This document shows, one piece after another, positions 23,635-33,068 of a stretch of DNA of 64,000 bases. The stretch is from the NCBI RefSeq assembly GCF_001754075.1, contig NZ_MIEH01000006.1, positions 62,001-126,000 of the forward strand, given 5' to 3'. The notes under the pieces are model-generated. The model ran no database searches. It was not told the origin of the DNA and saw only the letters and a program-made list of their open reading frames with translations. Within the stretch, counting starts at the first letter, position 1, and each line of letters opens with the position of its first letter. The translations under genes and the position numbers were made by a program. This DNA comes from Merdimonas faecis (GTDB lineage Bacteria > Bacillota > Clostridia > Lachnospirales > Lachnospiraceae).

Positions 23635-24756
23635 TTACGCTTGACTGCTCAGCTTCTTAACAATTTCGTTCATAGTATACCACTTCTGCTCCATATCTTC
23701 AACCAGCTTGAACTGAGTCCGGCAGCGGTCCAGGTTATGTCCCTCCCTGTGGACCTTAAAATAAGTATCACCCTGAAGGTAATCTGTCAGGAACCTCATT
23801 CCGCACTCAAAGGTCATGGTCTTAGCTCCCATCGGCAGAAGTTCGATCTCCTTATCCGTCAGCTTTCCGCCGCAGCCTTCAATGTATCCTTTTGCATACA
23901 GTTCAAACAGCTCCATGCTGCAGGACACCTTAGAAAGATCCTTCTCGTCTTCAGCAGCCGTGCTGGCTCCAAACCGGATGGAATCTCCAAAGTCGTGGAC
24001 CGCAAGCCCCGGCATAACGGTATCCAGGTCAATGACGCAGATTCCCTTTCCGGTCTTATGGTCGATCATGATATTGTTAAGCTTGGTATCATTGTGGGTA
24101 ACACGCAGCGGGATTTCACCTTTTTCCAGCAGCTCGCACAGATAATCCGCCACATCTTTGTGGTCCAGCACAAACTGGATTTCCTTTTGCACGGAAGCTG
24201 CTCTTCCCATCACGTCCTCTTCCACAGCTTTCTTAAACACCTCGAACCGCGCTCTGGTGTCATGAAAGCCTTTGATCGTCTCATGCAGCGTACCGGCTGG
24301 ATAATCCGCCAGCAATCGCTGAAAGTTTCCGAAGGCCACCGCACTCTGATAGAAATCCTCCGGATTCTCCACCTGGTCATAGCTGGTAGCATCCGTGATA
24401 AATTTGTATGCTCTCCAGTAATCTCCTTTGGAATCCTTGTAGTAGGGCTTTCCGTCCGCCGCAGGGATCACGTTCAGCGTCTCCCGGTCCGGATCCCCTC
24501 CGTTTTCCTCAATCCGCTCCCGCAGATAAGAGGTTACGCCGGTGATATTTTCCATCAGTGATACCGGGTCTGTAAATACATCCTTGTTCATTCTCTGCAG
24601 GATCACCCGGATCTGTCCCATCACTCCGATCTGGTAGACCAGAAGAAAGGTGTCATTGATATGTCCGCTTCCATAAGCCTCTGCACTCATCAGCTTTCCT
24701 TCAAAGGGAAAATGCCCGATCGCTTCCAGCTTCTGTTCATTTGTTACTGGCTCCAT
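23635..24756 (-). CDS. nahK: N-acetylhexosamine 1-kinase-like (NahK) phosphotransferase
   Basis: Aminoglycoside-phosphotransferase-fold kinase. NahK of bifidobacteria makes GlcNAc-1-P or GalNAc-1-P from the free sugars released from lacto-N-biose or galacto-N-biose. The 373 residues show the N-lobe entry [11 protein letters not shown], the catalytic loop [14 protein letters not shown] (catalytic D in H-N-D, about residue 215) and the Mg-binding [10 protein letters not shown], then [12 protein letters not shown]. Length is close to NahK. The ATG at 24756 follows GGGAGG and lies two bases after the nucleotidyltransferase stop, so the genes are coupled. The gene context, with nucleotidyltransferase, galE and nagB nearby, supports a HexNAc over a choline or aminoglycoside substrate. 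Confidence 0.83.
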   Translation of the reverse strand: MEPVTNEQKLEAIGHFPFEGKLMSAEAYGSGHINDTFLLVYQIGVMGQIRVILQRMNKDVFTDPVSLMENITGVTSYLRERIEENGGDPDRETLNVIPAADGKPYYKDSKGDYWRAYKFITDATSYDQVENPEDFYQSAVAFGNFQRLLADYPAGTLHETIKGFHDTRARFEVFKKAVEEDVMGRAASVQKEIQFVLDHKDVADYLCELLEKGEIPLRVTHNDTKLNNIMIDHKTGKGICVIDLDTVMPGLAVHDFGDSIRFGASTAAEDEKDLSKVSCSMELFELYAKGYIEGCGGKLTDKEIELLPMGAKTMTFECGMRFLTDYLQGDTYFKVHREGHNLDRCRTQFKLVEDMEQKWYTMNEIVKKLSSQA

Positions 24757-24758
24757 TT

Positions 24759-25682
24759 TTATTCCTCCCATAAATGCATCGGATAAAGCCCCTCTTCTTT
24801 CATCCTGCGAAGTGCCGCAACAACAACAGGCTTATCCTCTTTATAAGTTACTCCATACCACTTGTCTGCCGACTTTAAGACCGCTACCGATGCCTGGTCC
24901 TTTTCTACCAGACCGCTTACAACTGCCGGCAGGAAATACTCGCATTTCATCGGGTTCTCCTTCAGTCCCTGGTCTAAGAACGCCGGAAATCCGTCCCGGA
25001 TCTCTTCCAGGATGCTCTTTGAAAATCCCCACATATTCATGGAAACAGTGGTGTCTGCCGGTACAAATGTCCAGGTCTTTCCGTCATCCTCAGTAAATGC
25101 GATCCCTCCGTCCCGTTTTTCAATCCGGGTGCGTTCATGGATAGACACCAGTTCTCCTTTCTCGTTCATATCGCAGATCCCGCGGGCCACATGTCCATTA
25201 TCCGTCACCGTGTTCCCCAGATGATAACCTACCATTGTATAGCGATACTTGTCATCATCCTGATGGCTGGACAGATAGTCATAGATCAGCTGAAATGCTT
25301 CCTGCCCATAATAATCATCTGCATTGATTACCGCAAAAGGTCCGTCGATCTGATCAATGCAGCTTAAGACCGCATGTGCCGTTCCCCATGGCTTTATGCG
25401 CCCCTCCGGCACTGTGTATCCTTCCGGGATATTTGAAAGCTCCTGGAACGCATATGAAACTTCCATATACTTTGACATACGGTCGCCCACAGCCTCCCGG
25501 AAGTCCGCTTCATTTTCTTTTTTAATAATGAAGATTACCTTCTCAAATCCTGCCCGCCTGGCGTCAAACATGGAAAAATCCATGATAATATGCCCGTCCT
25601 CGTCTACCGGATCGATCTGCTTAAGTCCGCCATACCGGCTCCCCATACCTGCCGCCATGATCACTAACACTGGTTTATTCAT
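24759..25682 (-). CDS. Sugar-phosphate nucleotidyltransferase (putative HexNAc-1-P uridylyltransferase)
   Basis: A 307-residue GT-A-fold NTP transferase that would convert the hexosamine-1-phosphate made by the kinase into a UDP-sugar. It begins with the pyrophosphorylase signature VIMAAGMGSRYGGLKQID (about 6-23), has PWGTAHAVLSCIDQIDGPFA and the metal site VINADDYYG, then a C-terminal region with WYGVTYKEDKPVVVAALRR. The ATG at 25682 has AGGAGG; the longer frame upstream crosses the promoter. In bifidobacterial LNB clusters this step uses a GalT-type enzyme (LnpC), so a pyrophosphorylase-fold enzyme here would be a non-homologous substitute (inference). Confidence 0.82.
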   Translation of the reverse strand: MNKPVLVIMAAGMGSRYGGLKQIDPVDEDGHIIMDFSMFDARRAGFEKVIFIIKKENEADFREAVGDRMSKYMEVSYAFQELSNIPEGYTVPEGRIKPWGTAHAVLSCIDQIDGPFAVINADDYYGQEAFQLIYDYLSSHQDDDKYRYTMVGYHLGNTVTDNGHVARGICDMNEKGELVSIHERTRIEKRDGGIAFTEDDGKTWTFVPADTTVSMNMWGFSKSILEEIRDGFPAFLDQGLKENPMKCEYFLPAVVSGLVEKDQASVAVLKSADKWYGVTYKEDKPVVVAALRRMKEEGLYPMHLWEE

Positions 25683-25752
25683 ACCGCTTCCTCCTTTAAT
25701 TTTGTTCTGTTTCCTTCTTGTCTTTATTGTAATTGACTTCATAAAAATATGC

Positions 25753-25827
25753 TTTATACTATTTTATCTTTGATTTGCACAATTTTCCATCTTTTTCTTT
25801 GATTTTCTGCAAATAATAGAGTATGAT
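25753..25827. promoter_or_regulatory. Divergent promoters and direct repeats between araC-type regulator and amino-sugar operon
   Basis: Minus strand: TTGTGC (25777-25782) and TATAAA (25753-25758), spacer 18. Plus strand: TTGATT (25799-25804) and TATGAT (25822-25827), spacer 17. A direct repeat CTTTGATTT occurs at 25768-25776 and 25797-25805, followed in each case by a CAA-containing segment, the layout expected of AraC-family binding sites. Binding is inferred. Confidence 0.6.
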
Positions 25828-25873
25828 GATACTAGAGTCATTTGAAACAATTCGAAACATAAAGGAGAACACA

Positions 25874-26797
25874 GTGAGTTACAACGGTATTCATCTGGAA
25901 AATTCTATATCCATTGATAAAATTTTCAGTATTCATTATTTTGAATATATGAACACCTTTTCTTTTGAGGGAGAATCCCATGATTTCTGGGAATTTATCT
26001 GTGTCGATAAAGGAGAAGTGGGCGTTACGGCAGGTTCTGAGCACCTGATCCTGAAAAAGGGTGATCTTTTGTTTCATCCGCCCAATGAATTTCATGCGGT
26101 AAAGGCTACCGGAGAAATCGCCCCCAACCTGATGGTCGTCTCTTTCGGCTGTCAGGATGAGGCCATGCAGTTTTTTCAGAAACGGCATTTTAAGATCGAT
26201 AAGACCGAACACAATCTGCTTGCAGAGATCATCGCCGAAGCAAGGTGGTGCTTCGACTGCCGTCTGGACGATCCTTATCTTCAGAACATGCCGCTGAAAA
26301 AACCGGACAAGTTCGGGGCACAGCAGATGATCCGTCTTCACCTGGAGCATCTCCTGATCCACCTGATCCGCCGGTACAGCCGGCCCTCTTCATCCACAGA
26401 GCCGGCCTCGCCGGAGCCTTTGAAGAGTACCAAAGAGAAAAATGATATGGAAACGCTTCGCCAGATCATCGAATATCTGGAGGTGCATTTAAACGGCCAT
26501 GTGACCATCGAACAGATCTGCAGGGACAATATAATCGGCCGCTCCCAGCTCCAGAAACTGTTTAAGGAGCGGTGCGGCCTTGGCATTATCGAATATTTTT
26601 CACATATGAAGATCAATGCAGCCAAGGAAATGATACGGACAGGGCGGATGAATTTCACCCAGATCTCCGAGCACCTTGGCTACACATCGATTCATTATTT
26701 TTCCCGGCAGTTCAAAAAGACAACCGGCATGACGCCCTCGGAGTACGCCTCCTCCATCAAAGCCATGGCCGAAGCCCGGTTTAACGGAGAGCCTTAA
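25874..26797 (+). CDS. AraC-family transcriptional regulator with cupin sensor domain
   Basis: A regulator of about 307 residues. The N-terminal AraC-type cupin has EFICVDKGEVGVTAGSEHL and GDLLFHPPNEFHAVKATGE. The C-terminal double HTH has ITIEQ-like start HVTIEQICRDNIIGRSQLQKL and the AraC signature ISEHLGYTSIHYFSRQFKK, ending TTGMTPSEYASS. The GTG at 25874 has AAAGGAG six bases upstream; an ATG at 25823 overlaps the -10 box and cannot be the start. Divergent from the nucleotidyltransferase-nahK-galE operon and convergent with nagB, so it probably controls amino-sugar use (inference). Confidence 0.9.
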   Translation: MSYNGIHLENSISIDKIFSIHYFEYMNTFSFEGESHDFWEFICVDKGEVGVTAGSEHLILKKGDLLFHPPNEFHAVKATGEIAPNLMVVSFGCQDEAMQFFQKRHFKIDKTEHNLLAEIIAEARWCFDCRLDDPYLQNMPLKKPDKFGAQQMIRLHLEHLLIHLIRRYSRPSSSTEPASPEPLKSTKEKNDMETLRQIIEYLEVHLNGHVTIEQICRDNIIGRSQLQKLFKERCGLGIIEYFSHMKINAAKEMIRTGRMNFTQISEHLGYTSIHYFSRQFKKTTGMTPSEYASSIKAMAEARFNGEP

Positions 26798-26834
26798 GGA
26801 CACGTCCGGCAGGGCCTGAAGACATCTGCGCTAT

Positions 26835-27566
26835 CTAGCAGGGCGCTTTGGAAAGCGCAGCTTCATCTGCCACGATCGTTACATCCTCATGCAGCTGCAG
26901 GATGGATGCCGGCACCTCCGGAGTCACCGGTCCGAAGAATGCTTTTGCCACTGTCTCAGCCTTATCCTCTCCGCTGACTACCAGAAGGATCTTCTTTGCA
27001 CGCATGATGGTGCCGATTCCCATGGTGTAAGCCTGGCGCGGAACATCATCTGCGGAGGCGAAGAACCGTTTGTTGGCTTCGATCGTGCGTTCTGTAAGAT
27101 CCACACAGTGCGTCTCTTTTGCAAAGTCTTCTGCCGGCTCATTGAACCCGATATGTCCATTGTGTCCCAGTCCAAGAAGCTGCAGATCCACTCCGCCCAT
27201 GGAACGGATCAGCGCTTCATAGCGTGCGCACTCTTCTTCACTGTCTTCTTTTGTGCCATCCGGAAGATTTGTATTCTCCGGTTTGATATTCACCTTATCA
27301 AACAGGTTCTCATGCATGAAGTAATAGTAACTCTGGTCATTTTCTCTGGGCAGTCCCTTGTACTCGTCCAGGTTGACAGTACGCACCTCTGAAAAATCCA
27401 GATCCCCCTTTTCATACCATTCTACCAGCTGGCGGTAGGTTCCCACCGGTGTTGATCCGGTAGCCAGTCCCAGCACACAGTCCGGCTTTAAGATTACCTG
27501 GGCCGAAATAATATTTGCGGCCTTTCTGCTCATTTCCCCATAGTCTTTTACTTTGTAAATCCTCAT
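26835..27566 (-). CDS. nagB: Glucosamine-6-phosphate deaminase
   Basis: Converts glucosamine-6-phosphate to fructose-6-phosphate and ammonia, the step that takes amino sugars into glycolysis. The 243 residues show LGLATGSTPVGTYRQLVEW, VNLDEYKGLPREND, the catalytic region LGLGHNGHIGFNEPAEDF and TMGIGTIMRAKKILLVVSG. Length is typical. The start MRIYKVKDYGEMS follows GGAGG. It is 9 bp from the CBM9-like gene and probably co-transcribed with it. No nagA lies nearby. Confidence 0.97.
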   Translation of the reverse strand: MRIYKVKDYGEMSRKAANIISAQVILKPDCVLGLATGSTPVGTYRQLVEWYEKGDLDFSEVRTVNLDEYKGLPRENDQSYYYFMHENLFDKVNIKPENTNLPDGTKEDSEEECARYEALIRSMGGVDLQLLGLGHNGHIGFNEPAEDFAKETHCVDLTERTIEANKRFFASADDVPRQAYTMGIGTIMRAKKILLVVSGEDKAETVAKAFFGPVTPEVPASILQLHEDVTIVADEAALSKAPC

Positions 27567-27575
27567 AATAACCTC

Positions 27576-28196
27576 CTACCTCTCTCTTCTGACAAGCTTC
27601 GCAGATGCGAAAAATTCCGGGAGATGAAAGTCCGGCGTCTCCGACAGCACCGGCGAATAAGACGCATAATGCTCACATGCCGCCGTCTCTGATATCTTAT
27701 AGAAATTACACCGGAACCGGCTTCCCTCCTCCAGATGCAGCGGTCCGTATATCTGCTCTAAAACCGAAAGCGGAATCTTGAGCGTAATGCTCCACCTGTC
27801 GCTTTCTATACATGCTTTGCAGGAAAATGCCCGAACCTCATCTTTGGAAAAATAAGACCGGTAGACTCGCTCCTTCCCATAAGCCGCCAGCAGCGCACCA
27901 TTTGCATTTACCTCAAGATTCATATAAATCGGGAAGCCTTCCCTTTCCCGGTCCGATTCAAACATGACAAAAGCTTCCATCGCACTGTCCTGGTAAACCG
28001 GATCCTGATCTTCGGTATATGTCCTGAGGGGATCCGCCTCCTCACATACCATCTTCAGATAAAAGCCGTCCCCCGGCACAAAGCCAAGGTAGCCATAGGT
28101 CTCCGGGATCTTTTTCGTTCCCCACAGGAGCGTTTCCACCCGAAATGGCCTGGTCATCTCAAGCTCACTGCTGTTCTGAAGGATCTCCACATCCAC
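27576..28196 (-). CDS. Cytoplasmic protein with a CBM9-like carbohydrate-binding fold
   Basis: The 206-residue product resembles the stand-alone CBM9/DUF1083-type beta-sandwich: VETLLWGTKKIPETYG, YLGFVPGDGFYLKMVCEE, VYQDSAMEAFVMFE, IYMNLEVNANGALLAAYG and the strand RFRCNFYKISE. There is no signal peptide or membrane segment, so it is not part of a secreted enzyme. It precedes nagB by 9 bp and may bind a sugar or sugar phosphate in the amino-sugar context, but that is a guess. The GTG start at 28196 has an AGAGGA site. Confidence 0.65.
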   Translation of the reverse strand: MDVEILQNSSELEMTRPFRVETLLWGTKKIPETYGYLGFVPGDGFYLKMVCEEADPLRTYTEDQDPVYQDSAMEAFVMFESDREREGFPIYMNLEVNANGALLAAYGKERVYRSYFSKDEVRAFSCKACIESDRWSITLKIPLSVLEQIYGPLHLEEGSRFRCNFYKISETAACEHYASYSPVLSETPDFHLPEFFASAKLVRRER

Positions 28197-28350
28197 AAGC
28201 TGTTCCTCTCTTTCATATTTAATTGCATAAAAGCATTTCTAGTCCCATAGTACCAAAAAGCAATTTCAAAAACAAGATTGGGCAAATGTATTTTCATAAA
28301 AGTACAAAAAAATCACATAATCGTCCACTTGGGGACAGGGCAAAATGCAG

Positions 28351-28410
28351 ATAGGGACACCGGCTAACGCAATTGGGGACGTACACCTTTTGCAAAGGTG
28401 TACGTCCCCA
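28351..28410. repeat. GGGGACG palindromic repeat, copy 2
   Basis: TTGGGGACGTACACCTTT (28372-28389), loop TGC and the perfect complement (28393-28410) make an 18-bp stem. The upstream TAGGGACACC and CTAACGCAA match copy 1 at 9505. It lies two bases after the pepP stop codon (minus strand), so it could also end that transcript. The rest of the gap 28197-28350 is AT-rich with no gene seen. Confidence 0.85.
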
Positions 28411-28412
28411 AC

Positions 28413-30200
28413 CTATACCTCTCTGGTATATTTTTTCAGCCATTCTTTTTCTTCGTCGTTCAGATATGGCGAAACTTTTTCGTATACGGTTTTATGGTAA
28501 TCGTTCAGCAATGTTTTATATTCTTCCGACAGCATTTCTACCTTCACCGCATCCAGATCCATCGGGACATAAGTGATGGGCTCGAAATACATGAACTGGC
28601 CGTATTCATTTTTCACGCCTTTGCGCACCAGGATCTCGTTCTCCAGACGTACGCCGTGAGAGCCTTCGAAGTAGATTCCAGGCTCGTCCGTCATGATCAT
28701 GCCTTCCATAAGCTCGGCAGTCTCGCCCGGACGGTATCTCCAGCGGAATCCCGCCGGTGACTCATGGATGCTCAAAAGGTAGCCAAGGCCGTGCCCGGTT
28801 CCATGGTTGAAGTCAAGCCCTCTGTCCCACAGCGGCTTTCTTGCCAGCAGGTCCAGGTTCATTCCCACGCAGCCTTCCATGAATTTTGCGCTTGCCAGGC
28901 TTAAGTTGCACATCAGGATCAAGGTAAAGTGCTCTTTCATGATGTCCGGTATCTCGCCCAGCGCATAGGTCCTGGTAATGTCAGTGGATCCTTCATAAAA
29001 TCCGGCCCCGGTATCTGTCAGGAAAATATTTCCTTCCTTCAGCTCTACATCGGTCTCCGGCGAGGAGGTGTAGTGGCAGAGCGCCGCATGTTCTCCATAG
29101 GAAGAGATCGGCTCGAAGCTTGGACGGATAAATCCGCCCATCTCAGCACGGAACTCATCCAGCTTGTCGGATGCGCTCATCTCTGTGATCTTCATCTTGC
29201 CCACGTTTTCCTTTAACCACTTCATAAATCTTACATGAGCCACACTGTCCTTGATCTGAGCTTTGCGCATATTTTCGATCTCCACCGGATTCTTGACGGC
29301 CTTGAACAGGATCTCCGGATTCCGTTCCTCTACCTTGCGAACCTTGTCGGAGATGTTGCTGTACATAGCATAATTCACTCTTACCGGATCCAGCAGGAGG
29401 CAATCTCCCTCCCCGTATGCTTTGATGTCCTCATAAATATCATTATATGGATGCAGGACCACATCGTCAGCCGCCAGGACTTCCTTCATCTCATCGCTAA
29501 GCTTTGTCTCGTCAATATACAGATGCATCCTGTCCATCGTAATAATCGCATAGGACAGCACCAGCGGGAAGAACTCAATGTCATTTCCACGGATATTTAA
29601 AGTCCAACAGATATCGTCGATAGTAGTCACCACGTGCACATTAGCTCCGCAGTTTCTCATATACTCCCGGATCCGCGTCAGTTTACTGGCCGTTGTCTCG
29701 CCTGCGTACTTCTGCTCCAGGATAAACGCAGGTTCCCTGGAAAGCGGCGGACGGTCTTCCCAGATCGCGTCGATCAGGTCATAATCGTAAATAATCTTTC
29801 CGTTCTTTCTTTCTACAATCGCCTTATAGCGGAGCCCGTCTCCCATAGACACGACACGTCCGTCAAATCCAAGCGTCTCGCCCTCGCCGAGAGTTTCTTC
29901 CAGATACTCGTCGATGGTCGGCACTCCCGGCTGGTTCATCTTCATCATTTCCACCGTCGTGCCCTCGATCTGCTTTGCCGCCTGGATAAAATATCTGCCG
30001 TCTACCCAGAGCCGCGCCTCCGTTTTTGTGATTACTGCCGTCCCGGCAGATCCTGAAAAGCCAGTGATGAATTTTCTGGCTTTAAAATATTCTCCTACAT
30101 ATTCGGTCTGATGAAAATCTGCAGTCGGGACGATATAGATATCGATCCCTTTTTCTTTCATCTGTTCCCGCAGCTTAACAATCCGTTCTTTTATCTCCAT
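28413..30200 (-). CDS. pepP: Xaa-Pro aminopeptidase (M24B), long form
   Basis: A dinuclear metalloprotease of 595 residues that removes N-terminal residues preceding proline. Two creatinase N-like domains come first (IYIVPTADFHQTEYVGEYF; LWVDGRYFIQAAKQIEG), then the catalytic pita-bread domain with metal ligands in FLTDTGAGFYEGSTDITRTY (two Asp), FNHGTGHGLGYLLSIHESPAG (His), MTDEPGIYFEGSHGVRLENE (two Glu). The long three-domain form is typical of Firmicutes. It is the last gene of a peptide-use operon with the POT transporter and the M18 aminopeptidase. Confidence 0.95.
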   Translation of the reverse strand: MEIKERIVKLREQMKEKGIDIYIVPTADFHQTEYVGEYFKARKFITGFSGSAGTAVITKTEARLWVDGRYFIQAAKQIEGTTVEMMKMNQPGVPTIDEYLEETLGEGETLGFDGRVVSMGDGLRYKAIVERKNGKIIYDYDLIDAIWEDRPPLSREPAFILEQKYAGETTASKLTRIREYMRNCGANVHVVTTIDDICWTLNIRGNDIEFFPLVLSYAIITMDRMHLYIDETKLSDEMKEVLAADDVVLHPYNDIYEDIKAYGEGDCLLLDPVRVNYAMYSNISDKVRKVEERNPEILFKAVKNPVEIENMRKAQIKDSVAHVRFMKWLKENVGKMKITEMSASDKLDEFRAEMGGFIRPSFEPISSYGEHAALCHYTSSPETDVELKEGNIFLTDTGAGFYEGSTDITRTYALGEIPDIMKEHFTLILMCNLSLASAKFMEGCVGMNLDLLARKPLWDRGLDFNHGTGHGLGYLLSIHESPAGFRWRYRPGETAELMEGMIMTDEPGIYFEGSHGVRLENEILVRKGVKNEYGQFMYFEPITYVPMDLDAVKVEMLSEEYKTLLNDYHKTVYEKVSPYLNDEEKEWLKKYTREV

Positions 30201-30222
30201 TTTTGAACACCTTCTCTATTTC

Positions 30223-31581
30223 TTAGTCTTCTACCAGCTTTGACAGTCTCTTGTCCAGTACAAACAGCACGATTGCAGATACCGCAGCGATGATCGCGAT
30301 CACGATACACACGCTTGTAAATTTGAAGCCGCCTTCAAATGTGGCTCCATACAGCGGGCCGTAGCACAGAGAAGAGATAAAGGTTGCGATTCCCCAAACC
30401 GCCATCATTGTTGAAAGGTACCGGCTTGGCGAATATTTACTGATGAATGCATGGCCAAGCGGCGAAAAGAACATTTCTCCCAGTGTAAAAATTGCCGCAA
30501 AAACGATCAACCACAACACACTGATTTTTTCACCGCCCCGGGCAACATCCAGGGCTGCAAAGAACAGATACGCAATACCCAGGATACCGATTCCGATACC
30601 CGTCTTGCGGAACAGGCTCATATCTCCCTGCGGTGTTGCGGAAAGCTTTGCCCACAGCATTGCGGTCAACGGTCCGAATACTACACAGAAGAAGGAGTTT
30701 GCCGCGTCAAACCATGTAGTCGGCACTTCGTAGCCTGCCACCACCCAGTTCATGTTCTCGGTCCAGTAATAGTAGACCGGCAGATATGCCAGGTTCCAGA
30801 AGATCCAGAAGATGATAGAGAATCCGGACACCAGGAAGATCGCACCCATACGCTTCTTCTCTACCAGTGTCAGCGGCTGGTGCTTCATGTTCTTTTCCTC
30901 TTCCTTCCGCTGTTTCTCCATCTCAAGCTCTTCAGCTGTCTTTTCAAGCTTGAACGGTTTCTTTCCTACGTCTCCCATGAAGCGCCATCCCCAGGTGAAC
31001 CAGATCGCTCCCAGGAACATGGACAATGCCGCCAGCTTAAAGCATGGCGAAAATCCCAGCACGCCGTCATGTGCAAATACGTCTTTGTAAAGAATTCCTA
31101 CTGCAAATGTTCCGATAAATGCTCCGGTGTTTACCAGAGAATAACGGATAGAAAACGCCCCGTCGATCTGATCCTTATCTGTCACGATACGTCCGATCAT
31201 AGCTCCGTTCTTAAACAGGCCTAGACCTGCACTCACACAGAAGATCATCACATATACCATCGTTGGACTTGTTGCCAGCGACCCACAGAAATAGCCAATG
31301 CCAACGATCAGCATTCCCACCGGAGTCGTGTAGCGTCCGCCAATCCACCGGTCGGCCACTACCCCGCCGATCAATGGCCCCAAGTAAGCAAACGCTGTCA
31401 AAAGCGACTGCATCGTCGCGCCCTGTGAATTGGAGAGTCCCAGTCCTCCCTCTGCCACAGAAGCTGTTACAAAAATCAAAATCAGTGAACGCCCAAGATA
31501 ATACGACAAACGTTCGAAAATTTCCGTACACCCACAGATCCAAAATCCTTTTGGATACTTTTTCTTAGCTGTTGTTCCCAT
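30223..31581 (-). CDS. Proton-dependent oligopeptide transporter (POT/PTR family)
   Basis: A 452-residue major-facilitator protein with about 12 membrane segments that imports di- and tripeptides with protons. The POT hallmark ExxER is present near residue 20 (TEIFERLSYYLGR), as are the loop motif GGVVADRWIGGRYTTPVG and IRYSLVNTGAFIG, equivalent to the PTR2 signature. A central charged loop (about 200-235) separates the two halves. It lies between two aminopeptidase genes in one operon, so imported peptides would be cut in the cytoplasm. The exact peptide range is unknown. Confidence 0.88.
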   Translation of the reverse strand: MGTTAKKKYPKGFWICGCTEIFERLSYYLGRSLILIFVTASVAEGGLGLSNSQGATMQSLLTAFAYLGPLIGGVVADRWIGGRYTTPVGMLIVGIGYFCGSLATSPTMVYVMIFCVSAGLGLFKNGAMIGRIVTDKDQIDGAFSIRYSLVNTGAFIGTFAVGILYKDVFAHDGVLGFSPCFKLAALSMFLGAIWFTWGWRFMGDVGKKPFKLEKTAEELEMEKQRKEEEKNMKHQPLTLVEKKRMGAIFLVSGFSIIFWIFWNLAYLPVYYYWTENMNWVVAGYEVPTTWFDAANSFFCVVFGPLTAMLWAKLSATPQGDMSLFRKTGIGIGILGIAYLFFAALDVARGGEKISVLWLIVFAAIFTLGEMFFSPLGHAFISKYSPSRYLSTMMAVWGIATFISSLCYGPLYGATFEGGFKFTSVCIVIAIIAAVSAIVLFVLDKRLSKLVED

Positions 31582-31605
31582 TTACGATTCCTCTCAAATA
31601 CCACT

Positions 31606-33000
31606 TTATTCCATTTCTCTCAAGAATGCCTTGTATCCTTTGTATCCCTCATAAACATCCGCCTTACTGGATGTTTCCCAGGGCGCGTGCATAGACAAAA
31701 GTGCCATGCCGCTGTCAATCACGTTCATCCCGTATCCGGCCATGATGTAAGCGATCGTTCCTGCCCCGCCTACGTCAACTTTTCCCCATTCAGCCGTCTG
31801 GAATCCCACATGATTATCGTCAAACACTTTCCTCAGCTTTGCGATATACTCTGCATTTGCATCATTCGACCCGTTCTTTCCACGGCTGCCGCTGTACTTA
31901 TTCAGGCACAGTCCCCTGCCAAGATAAGCCGTGTTCTTTTTCTCAAATGCATCCGCATACAATGGATCAAATCCCGCACTGACATCAGAAGAAAGCATGT
32001 AAGAATTTTCCAGTGCCCGTCTTGTTTTCAGCGCTGACTCCCCGACTGTCAGCGCTACCAGCTCCGCCACTGTATTCTCAAAAAATCTGGACTGCATCCC
32101 CGTTGCGCCCACACTTCCGATTTCTTCTTTATCCACCAGGATACAGCACGCTGTCCTGCTGGTCTTTTCTGTCTCCAGCAATGCAAACAGAGATGTAAAC
32201 GCACAGATCCTGTCATCCTGCCCATAGGAAAGGATCATGCTTCTGTCAAGTCCACAGTCCCTTGCTTTCCCCGCCGGGACAATTTCCAGCTCTGCGGAAA
32301 GAAAATCTTCTTCTTCAATCCCATAATTTTCATTCAGATACCGAAGGATTTCCGCTTTTACAAGCTCTTTTTCTTTCTGATCTCCAGATTCCGCCATCGG
32401 CCTTGCCCCCACAAGGACATCCAGGTTTTCTCCTTCAATCACCACACTCGCCTTTTTATCCATCTGTTCCCCGGCAAGATGGACCAAAAGGTCTGAAACG
32501 ACCAAAACAGGCTCATCGTCTTTTTCCCCGATCACGATGGTCTGTACGGTCCCGTCCTTTTTAGACACTGTTCCGTGCAGTGCCAGCGGGATTGCCGTCC
32601 ACTGATAATTCTTTATCCCGCCATAATAATGCGTGTCCAGATAAGCCATATCCGCATCTTCGTATAAAGGATTTTGCTTAACATCCAGACGAGGGGAGTC
32701 AATATGCGCCCCAAGAATGTTCATGCCTTCTTCCAGCGGCCGGTCCCCCAGCATAAACAAAGCAAGGATCTTCCCCATCCGTTCCGCATATACCTTATCG
32801 CCGGGATGAAGTTCTTCCCGGCCCGCTATGCAGTCCTTCAGGTTTTTATACCCCTTTGCCTCGGCCATGGAAATTGCAAGCGCCACACATTCCCGCTCCG
32901 TTTTGCCCAAATTCAGGCACTCCTTATACCGGCTGCTTACCTCTTCCAATTCTGCAAGCTGTTCAGGAGAATACTGTTTCCACATATTTTCCCGTTCCAT
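31606..33000 (-). CDS. M18-family aminopeptidase
   Basis: A zinc aminopeptidase of 464 residues. Motifs of M18: NILGAHIDSPRLDVKQNP (metal His and catalytic Asp), THYYGGIKNYQW, LVDKEEIGSVGATGMQS (catalytic Glu and metal Glu), SSDVSAGFDPLYADAFEKKN, and the C-terminal MALLSMHAPWETSSKADVYE (metal His). The ATG at 33000 has AAGGAG eight bases upstream. First gene of the operon with the POT transporter and pepP. M18 enzymes favour acidic or hydrophobic N-terminal residues; the specificity of this one cannot be told. Confidence 0.94.
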   Translation of the reverse strand: MERENMWKQYSPEQLAELEEVSSRYKECLNLGKTERECVALAISMAEAKGYKNLKDCIAGREELHPGDKVYAERMGKILALFMLGDRPLEEGMNILGAHIDSPRLDVKQNPLYEDADMAYLDTHYYGGIKNYQWTAIPLALHGTVSKKDGTVQTIVIGEKDDEPVLVVSDLLVHLAGEQMDKKASVVIEGENLDVLVGARPMAESGDQKEKELVKAEILRYLNENYGIEEEDFLSAELEIVPAGKARDCGLDRSMILSYGQDDRICAFTSLFALLETEKTSRTACCILVDKEEIGSVGATGMQSRFFENTVAELVALTVGESALKTRRALENSYMLSSDVSAGFDPLYADAFEKKNTAYLGRGLCLNKYSGSRGKNGSNDANAEYIAKLRKVFDDNHVGFQTAEWGKVDVGGAGTIAYIMAGYGMNVIDSGMALLSMHAPWETSSKADVYEGYKGYKAFLREME

Positions 33001-33068
33001 TGTTTCATCTCCTTTGAATACCAATTTCAGGATATTCTATTCTTTTTTTCCTGCGCAGTCCGTTTAAT

